In this document: positions 5,419 to 10,284 of the stretch, piece by piece
How the letters are laid out: each line of letters begins with the position of its first letter
Position numbering within the stretch: position 1 is the stretch's first letter
Source: Alphaproteobacteria bacterium
GTDB lineage: Bacteria; Pseudomonadota; Alphaproteobacteria; CACIAM-22H2
Assembly (NCBI GenBank): GCA_016869415.1
Contig: VGEI01000097.1
Coordinates: 1-10,284 of the forward strand
DNA length: 10,284 nt
Direction of reading: 5' to 3'
Notes under the pieces: generated by a model
Databases searched by the model: none
What the model was told of the DNA's origin: nothing
Seen by the model: the letters and a program-made list of their open reading frames with translations, nothing else
Made by a program: the position numbers and the translations under genes

Positions 5419-8279
5419 TTCAGGTCGGCGCCGTAACGCAGGATATCGGGGCGGGGCGGCAGGCCTGCCGGCGGAACTACGGCAGGGAAGATGGGCGCGG
5501 TCTCGCCGGTCTCCAGCGGCTCGCATTTCTTCATGCTCACGCGCAGATCGAACCAAGCTGCCTGTCCGGTGACGGGGTCGCTGTTGGCGTAGCGATAGCC
5601 GTTGCGCTCGGGCAGCAGCTCGGAGATCACATGGTTGAGCAGGAAGCCGCGCGTCGCCTCCGGTGAATTCGGCGCGAGATTCCAGGCGCCCGGCCGCTTA
5701 CCGATGGCGTTCCATGTCCACACCGTGTCCGCCTCGACCCCGTCCATCAGCTTGACCTGGCACTTGACGCGGGCGTGGTGGCTGGTGAGCCAGACCCAGT
5801 CGCCGTCCTTGACCCCGTGTTGCGCCGCCGTCCGGCGATTCACATAGAGGCTGTTGGTGCTGAGGATCTGCCGCAGCCAGGCGTTCTGCGATCCCCAGGA
5901 ATGATACATCGGCATCGGGCGCTGGGTGATCGCCCGCAAGGGGAACGCACCGGTGTCCACGGCGGCGCTCTCGAACGGCTCGTACCAGATGGGCAGCGGA
6001 TCGAAGTAGGCGGCAACCCGCTGGCGGTGCATCTCCGGCGGCTGCACCGGACCATGGCCCTGCGCCGCCAGGCGGAAGCGTTGCAGCGTCTCCGAATAGA
6101 GCTGCAGCACGATGGGTTCCGGCCTGTCGATGAAGCTGAATCGCGTCGCCGTCTCCAGATAGGCCTTGTTGGCGTGCTTGTAGTAGAGCTGGTCGTGCGG
6201 CAGCTCGTATTTCCAGAAGCAGCCATTCTCGATGTAGCGCTGGAGCTGATCGAGGTTTGGCTCGCCGCGGCCCTGCTTGTCGCCGTCGATGCCGCGCCAG
6301 CCGGCCAACGGACCGATACCCGGGCGGCGCTCGTGGTTGACGATGTAGTCCTTGTAGCCGCCGGGATAGCGCGCGGTACCGTCGGGTGTGACGAACCCGG
6401 GGAGCTTCAGGCGGGCACCGAGATCGATCAACACATCCTGAAACGGTCGCACGTCGCGGTCAGGCTGCACCACAGGCTGGCGGATGGCGTCTGCCGGACC
6501 CTCGGCATTGCCGATCGGCCGGTCGAGCAGCGAGATGCAGTCCCATCGCTCGAGATAGGTCGTATCGGGCAGCACGAGATCGGCGAAGGCCACCGTCTCG
6601 GAGAAAAACGCGTCGGCATAGATGATGTGCGGAATCTTGTAGGCGCCGCTCTCGTCCTTGTCGGCGAGCATGGTCATGGTGCCGGCGGTGTTCATCGCCG
6701 AGTTCCAGGCCATGTTGGCCATGTAGAGAAACAGCGTGTCGATGCTATAGGGATCGCCTTTCCAGGCGTTGGCGATCACCATGTGCATCATGCCGTGGAC
6801 CGCGAGCGGCGCTTCCCAGGAGAACGCCTTGTCGATCCGTCGGGCCGAGCCGTCCTCCTCGATCAGCAGGTCTTCGGGCCCCAGGGGGAAACCGAGCGGC
6901 AATCCGCCCAGCGCCGCGTTCGGCGTCACGGTCTTGCCGCCGGGCTTGCCGGGAGGCGGGCAGGGGCGCGGGAAGGGCGCCTCGTAACGGAAGGCGCCGG
7001 GCGTATCGATTGCGCCGAGCAGCATTTGCAGCACATGGATGGCCCGGCAGGTGTGGAAGCCGTTCGAATGCGCCGAGATGCCGCGCATGGCATGCATGGC
7101 GATCGGTCGGCCGATCATCGTCTCGTGGCGGTGTCCGGCCCAGTCGGTCCAGGGCTGATTCAGGACAATCGGCTGCTTGAAGGCGATCTCGGCGAGCTCC
7201 GCCGCCAGACGGCGCATCGTCTCGGTGGAGACGCCGCAGCGCGCCGCCACGGCATCGGGTGCGTAGCTCGGATCGAGATAGCGCTCGGCCAGGCGGTGGA
7301 AGGAGGGCCGCGCCTTGCGACCGTCCGGCAAGCGGTACTCGCCCGCCAGCCGCGGCTTGATGTCGGCCAACATCGCGTTGGCCGGCGCGTCAGTCGCGGC
7401 ATCCCAGACCAGCGGATGGCCGGCGGTGTCGCGGGCAAATAGCCCGTCATCGGACTGGCCGGGGTTGTCGATGACCAGCCAGGGCGCGTTGGTGTAGCGC
7501 ACGAGATAGTCGTGGTCGATGGCGTCGGCCTTGAGCAGCTCATGGATCAGCGCAAAGACGAAGAGGCCGTCGGTGCCGGGCTTGATCGCCACCCACTCGT
7601 CAGCAATGGCCGAGTAGCCCGTGCGCACCGGATTGACCGAAACGAACTTGGCGCCGCGCGCCTTGAGCTTCGAGAGGCCGATCTTGATCGGGTTCGAATC
7701 GTGATCCTCGGCGACGCCGAACATCATGAAGTACTTCGTGCGTTCCCAGTCGGCCTCGCCGAACTCCCAGAAGCTGCCGCCGATGCTGTAGAGCCCGGCG
7801 GCGGCCATGTTGACCGAGCAGAACCCGCCATGGGCGGCGTAGTTGGGTGTACCGAACTGGGCGGCCCACCAGCCGGTGAGCCCCTGGCTCTGGTCGCGCC
7901 CGGTGAAGAAGGCAAGTTTCTTGGGATCGCTGGCACGGATCCGGCTGAGCCATTGCGTGGCCAGCGCCAGCGCTTCGTCCCACTCGATCTCCTGAAACTC
8001 GCCGCTACCGCGCTCGCCGATCCGCTTGAGCGGCTTGGTCAGCCGTGCGGGCGAGTAGTGCTGCATGATGCCGGCGGAGCCCTTTGCGCACAGCACGCCG
8101 CGATTCACCGGATGGGCCTTGTTGCCCTCGATGTAGCGGATCTTGCCGTTCTTGAGATGGACTTTGATGCCGCACCGGCAGGCGCACATGTAGCAGGTCG
8201 TCGTCTTGACCTCGTCGTGCACTGTCGGCGAGGTATCAATGACCTCGCTGCGGGCAGACGGCCCGCCATCCCCAGCCAT
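5415..8279 (-). CDS. soeA: Molybdopterin oxidoreductase, SoeA-like sulfite dehydrogenase
   Basis: A 954-residue DMSO-reductase-family catalytic subunit that binds bis-MGD molybdenum cofactor. The N-terminal cluster motif is C29-x2-C32-x3-C36-x27-C64, followed by Lys66, an arrangement that ligates the proximal [4Fe-4S] cluster. In GGFCSVNMAA (151-160) Cys154 is the likely molybdenum ligand. Later conserved blocks are NPVRTGYSAIADEW (about 217-230) and LPDTTYLERW (about 565-575). A molybdopterin dinucleotide-binding domain near residue 810 begins YVNRRTAAQHGVKDGD. The N terminus has no twin-arginine motif or hydrophobic core, so it is cytoplasmic, as is SoeABC. SoeA oxidises sulfite to sulfate and feeds the quinone pool. 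Relatives include polysulfide, thiosulfate and DMSO reductases, but the cytoplasmic location, Soe-like motifs and partners favour sulfite oxidation. AAGGA lies 6 bases before the ATG. It is the first gene of the operon. Confidence 0.87.
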   Translation of the reverse strand: MAGDGGPSARSEVIDTSPTVHDEVKTTTCYMCACRCGIKVHLKNGKIRYIEGNKAHPVNRGVLCAKGSAGIMQHYSPARLTKPLKRIGERGSGEFQEIEWDEALALATQWLSRIRASDPKKLAFFTGRDQSQGLTGWWAAQFGTPNYAAHGGFCSVNMAAAGLYSIGGSFWEFGEADWERTKYFMMFGVAEDHDSNPIKIGLSKLKARGAKFVSVNPVRTGYSAIADEWVAIKPGTDGLFVFALIHELLKADAIDHDYLVRYTNAPWLVIDNPGQSDDGLFARDTAGHPLVWDAATDAPANAMLADIKPRLAGEYRLPDGRKARPSFHRLAERYLDPSYAPDAVAARCGVSTETMRRLAAELAEIAFKQPIVLNQPWTDWAGHRHETMIGRPIAMHAMRGISAHSNGFHTCRAIHVLQMLLGAIDTPGAFRYEAPFPRPCPPPGKPGGKTVTPNAALGGLPLGFPLGPEDLLIEEDGSARRIDKAFSWEAPLAVHGMMHMVIANAWKGDPYSIDTLFLYMANMAWNSAMNTAGTMTMLADKDESGAYKIPHIIYADAFFSETVAFADLVLPDTTYLERWDCISLLDRPIGNAEGPADAIRQPVVQPDRDVRPFQDVLIDLGARLKLPGFVTPDGTARYPGGYKDYIVNHERRPGIGPLAGWRGIDGDKQGRGEPNLDQLQRYIENGCFWKYELPHDQLYYKHANKAYLETATRFSFIDRPEPIVLQLYSETLQRFRLAAQGHGPVQPPEMHRQRVAAYFDPLPIWYEPFESAAVDTGAFPLRAITQRPMPMYHSWGSQNAWLRQILSTNSLYVNRRTAAQHGVKDGDWVWLTSHHARVKCQVKLMDGVEADTVWTWNAIGKRPGAWNLAPNSPEATRGFLLNHVISELLPERNGYRYANSDPVTGQAAWFDLRVSMKKCEPLETGETAPIFPAVVPPAGLPPRPDILRYGADLK

Positions 8280-8365
8280 TTCGTGTCCTTGTTCTTCGGC
8301 GTACTGTTAAGCCCTTGTATTAGCAATGCCTGAGAGCGTCAAACACTTAGGCCCGTATCGCGTCT
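8280..8365. promoter_or_regulatory. Divergent intergenic region between soeA and glycosylase gene
   Basis: These 86 bases separate the two start codons and must hold the promoter for the soe operon, since no other gap upstream is available, and possibly also the one for the glycosylase. The only clear element is the soeA ribosome-binding site (AAGGA on the minus strand, 8286-8290). No convincing -35/-10 pair or operator palindrome was found by eye. Confidence 0.5.
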
Positions 8366-8992
8366 ATGGCTCGCAATCCTCACATCGCGGCGCTGCGGCG
8401 GCTCGCCGCTGCCGATCCGGCCCTGGCGTCGGCGATCGCCGCGGTCGGGCTCCCGCCGCCGCGCATGCGCGAACCGGGCTTCGCCAGCCTCGCCCGGATC
8501 ATCGTCGGCCAGCAGGTCTCGACGGCTTCGGCAGCCGCGCTGTGGGCGAAGCTGACGGGAGGTATCGACCCGTTCACGCCGGAAGGAGTCTTGGCCCGGA
8601 CGGCAGACGAACTGAGGCTCCTCGGCCTGTCGCGGCAGAAGGCAACGTACACGCTGTGCCTGGCGCGTGAGATCGCCAACGGGCGGCTCGACCTTGAGCG
8701 CCTGCATCGCCTCGGGGACGAGGCGGCGATTCTAGAACTTACGCGCATCAAGGGGCTGGGGCGGTGGAGTGCCGAGATCTACCTGCTCTTCGCGTTGCAG
8801 CGCACGGACATCTGGCCGGCGGGGGACCTCGCCTTGCAGGTCGGCATGCAACGCCTGCGCGGGCTGCGGAAGCGCCCCGATGAAAAGCGTATGATCCGGC
8901 TGGCCGAGTCGTGGCGACCTTATCGGGGAGCGGCGGCGCATTTCCTCTGGCACTACTACGCCAAGGCTCCGTTTCGCGACCAGGAGCGCTAA
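8366..8992 (+). CDS. DNA-3-methyladenine glycosylase, AlkA-type HhH-GPD
   Basis: A 208-residue base-excision repair glycosylase that removes alkylated purines such as 3-methyladenine. The early motif LARIIVGQQVS (42-52) is shared by AlkA homologues. A helix-hairpin-helix lies at about 125-136 (TRIKGLGRWSAE), followed by the GPD loop with the catalytic aspartate Asp154 in DIWPAGDLAL (148-157). The protein is shorter than E. coli AlkA because the N-terminal AlkA_N domain is absent. This is common in alphaproteobacterial and yeast MAG1-type enzymes. No C-terminal iron-sulfur cluster motif is seen, which separates it from MutY and endonuclease III. It is divergent from soeA across 86 bases that may hold both promoters. 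No strong ribosome-binding site is visible before the ATG, so the exact start is less sure than the family. Confidence 0.88.
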   Translation: MARNPHIAALRRLAAADPALASAIAAVGLPPPRMREPGFASLARIIVGQQVSTASAAALWAKLTGGIDPFTPEGVLARTADELRLLGLSRQKATYTLCLAREIANGRLDLERLHRLGDEAAILELTRIKGLGRWSAEIYLLFALQRTDIWPAGDLALQVGMQRLRGLRKRPDEKRMIRLAESWRPYRGAAAHFLWHYYAKAPFRDQER

Positions 8993-9110
8993 AGGGACGC
9001 CCGTCATTGGTATTCGCCCGCATATCCCAAATGAGCGACTTAGCTGATCTCTGAATGGCGCGTTTCTGACTTAGGAATCACGAGCTTAAGCTTGTGGAAG
9101 GGCCACTTGG

Positions 9111-9284
9111 ATGGGGAATTCGGAGGGTAGATCGCCTCATCGCCCCCTGCAGCCCGTTTTCGACTGCCGCCTGAAACCGGAGTTCTACGGTTCCACCGTT
9201 ACATCCGACGCCGGCTTGCTGGCCTGCCGCGAGCTCGACGACGCGTTGGGATTGACCGCAATGGCGGGTGATGTTCAGCATTAA
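9111..9284 (+). pseudogene. 5' fragment of an IS1380-family transposase gene
   Basis: Fifty-seven codons from an ATG to TAA, too short to be functional. The translated stretch contains [20 protein letters not shown], then [21 protein letters not shown], which is the characteristic beginning of IS1380-family transposases. These normally run on for some 400 further residues after a similar AGDV/AGDVL block. Here the match ends at about 9275, only two more codons follow (Gln, His) and then a stop. The rest of the element, including its right inverted repeat, is missing. Sequence at about 9040-9110 may be the left leader of the same element, but I could not identify its terminal repeat. Family identity is from recalled sequence, not from a search. 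Confidence 0.75.
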
Positions 9285-9293
9285 CGTTCAACC

Positions 9294-9298
9294 GGGGA
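9294..9298 (+). promoter_or_regulatory. Ribosome-binding site that fixes the PhyH start
   Basis: GGGGA eight bases before the ATG at 9307 is the best Shine-Dalgarno sequence in the area. It supports starting the dioxygenase gene at MKLSDDE rather than at the GTG at 9268 or ATG at 9271, both of which fall inside the transposase remnant. Confidence 0.6.
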
Positions 9299-9306
9299 AT
9301 ATCGGC

Positions 9307-10119
9307 ATGAAGCTCTCCGACGACGAGATCGCGCATTACCGGAAGGACGGCTACGTCGTCCCATCGCTGCGGCTGGCGCCGGCGCGCGTCGCGGCACTCC
9401 GCGCCACGCTCGACCGGGTCATCGCCGACAACCCGACGATCCGTCCCGAACGGCTGGTGAGCGCCCATCTCGAGGGAAAGAACGCCGAAGGCGTGCGCGG
9501 CAGCGCCGACTTTCTCGATCTCGCGCGCGATCCTGCGATCGTCGCGGCCGCCACACAGCTGATAGGCCCCGATGTGATCCTGTGGGGCTGCCAGATCTTC
9601 TGCAAGCCGGGCGGCGACGGCATGGATGTGCCATGGCACCAGGACGGCCACTATTGGCCGATCCGCCCGTTGGCGACCTGCACGGTCTGGATCGCGCTCG
9701 ACGAATCGAGGGTAGAGAACGGTTGCCTGCGCGTGATCCCGGGGTCGCACCGCCCACGCGCGCTGCTGGACCACATGCGCGAGGACCGCACCGATGTCGT
9801 GCTGAACCAGCGCGCCATCCCCGGCACTTTCGACGAAGGCGCGGCCGTGGACATCGAGCTGGAGCCCGGCCAGATGTCGATGCACGACGTCTACCTGATC
9901 CACGGCTCGAACGCGAACCGCTCGCCCAAGCGGCGCGCGGGCGTCGCGATCCGTTACATGCCGGGAACGTCGGTGTTCGACCGCACGCTGATCGCGACGG
10001 GATCGGCCAGCGGCTACCGCGTCGATTTCGCCACCCGTCCGTTGTGGCTGCTGTCGGGGCAGGACCGGACGGGCGGCAACGATTTCAAGATCGGCCACGC
10101 CCGCGCGGACGCGGACTAG
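9307..10119 (+). CDS. Phytanoyl-CoA dioxygenase (PhyH) family protein
   Basis: A 270-residue Fe(II)/2-oxoglutarate-dependent oxygenase of the PhyH family (PF05721). The metal-binding triad is visible as His111 and Asp113 in PWHQDGHYW (109-117) and His199 in YLIHGSN (196-202). Arg210, eleven residues after the distal histidine, fits the 2-oxoglutarate-binding arginine of human PHYH. The N terminus MKLSDDEIAHYRKDGYVV is typical of bacterial members. Bacterial PhyH proteins hydroxylate many small molecules, including ectoine and halogenated or lipid-like substrates, so the substrate cannot be named. The start at 9307 is chosen from family length and a GGGGA ribosome-binding site. The region directly upstream is a transposase remnant, so its native promoter was probably lost. 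Its TAG stop overlaps, on CTAG 10116-10119, the stop of a leftward reading frame. Confidence 0.9.
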   Translation: MKLSDDEIAHYRKDGYVVPSLRLAPARVAALRATLDRVIADNPTIRPERLVSAHLEGKNAEGVRGSADFLDLARDPAIVAAATQLIGPDVILWGCQIFCKPGGDGMDVPWHQDGHYWPIRPLATCTVWIALDESRVENGCLRVIPGSHRPRALLDHMREDRTDVVLNQRAIPGTFDEGAAVDIELEPGQMSMHDVYLIHGSNANRSPKRRAGVAIRYMPGTSVFDRTLIATGSASGYRVDFATRPLWLLSGQDRTGGNDFKIGHARADAD

Positions 10120-10284
10120 AACTTTCCGTATTTGAGATAGGCCTGCTGCGGGTCCATGCCGCCGAGGATCGCCTTGTGCACATCGCTCTCGGTGCCGACG
10201 ACCTGCTTGGTGCGCATCGCCTCCTCCCCCATCGCCTGCGGGATCGCGAATTAGAAGGGAAAACCGGCGACCCCGGATCCCCCG
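10116..10284 (-). pseudogene. C-terminal end of unidentified gene, in-frame stop
   Basis: On the minus strand a reading frame ends with TAG at 10116-10118. Its last 44 residues read plausibly as protein, including RTKQVVGTESDVHKAILGG and ending AYLKYGKF. Upstream of them an in-frame TAA occurs (10251-10253), and the same frame continues open beyond it to the window edge (GVAGFPF just before the stop). The protein-like character on both sides suggests a gene broken by a nonsense or indel change, or a sequencing error near the end of the sequence. Alternatively a short gene could start at the ATG at 10230-10232, which lacks a ribosome-binding site. I do not recognise the family. Confidence 0.35.

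Noticed and set aside
5419..5556. N-terminal extension of the iron-sulfur subunit by 46 residues
   Set aside because: It lies wholly inside soeA, does not look like a signal peptide, and the internal ATG overlaps the soeA stop exactly as expected for coupled translation.
5775..7442. A 555-codon open frame on the plus strand opposite soeA
   Set aside because: It is antisense to a gene with clear conserved motifs; such long shadow frames are expected in GC-rich DNA, and its translation shows no domain.
9268..9306. Upstream start for the PhyH gene at GTG 9268
   Set aside because: The 13 extra codons lie partly in the transposase remnant, and a better ribosome-binding site precedes the ATG at 9307.

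Overview
The window is GC-rich chromosomal DNA, most likely from an alphaproteobacterium of the Rhodospirillales/Reyranella/Rhizobiales type. That assignment is inferred from base composition, a PAS_5-family protein, the SoeABC-type oxidoreductase and an IS1380-type transposase remnant; no rRNA or other firm taxonomic marker is present.

Layout. Positions 1-427 hold no convincing gene but contain an AT-rich island (about 180-280) with nested inverted repeats. A complete tRNA-Thr(GGT) with encoded CCA follows on the minus strand (428-502). A 579-residue thiamine-diphosphate-dependent enzyme of unknown substrate runs rightwards (641-2380). It meets, three bases away, the end of a leftward gene group that starts at 8279. 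In transcription order this group is a cytoplasmic molybdopterin oxidoreductase (SoeA-like), a four-cluster iron-sulfur protein (SoeB-like), a DmsC-family membrane anchor (SoeC-like), a MOSC-domain protein, and, after a 43-bp gap, a PAS_5 protein. The first four genes overlap end to start by 1-4 bases and look like one translationally coupled operon.

Divergent from soeA is a short AlkA-type DNA glycosylase (8366-8992). It is followed by a 57-codon 5' fragment of an IS1380-family transposase (9111-9284), which ends just before a phytanoyl-CoA dioxygenase family gene (9307-10119). The right edge holds the C-terminal end of an unidentified leftward gene that is interrupted by an in-frame stop.

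How the genes work together. SoeABC is best read as a sulfite:quinone oxidoreductase: SoeA oxidises sulfite to sulfate at a molybdenum site in the cytoplasm, SoeB relays electrons through four [4Fe-4S] clusters, and SoeC passes them to membrane quinone. The MOSC protein keeps the cysteine expected of molybdenum-cofactor-binding MOSC enzymes (mARC/YcbX type) and is coupled to soeC, so it may share or serve the same cofactor pool. The ThDP enzyme, glycosylase and dioxygenase have no evident functional link to this operon. The window holds no clearly new multi-gene system. The most interesting points are the Soe-MOSC coupling, the IS scar that replaced the region upstream of the dioxygenase gene, and the AT-rich palindromic island next to the tRNA.
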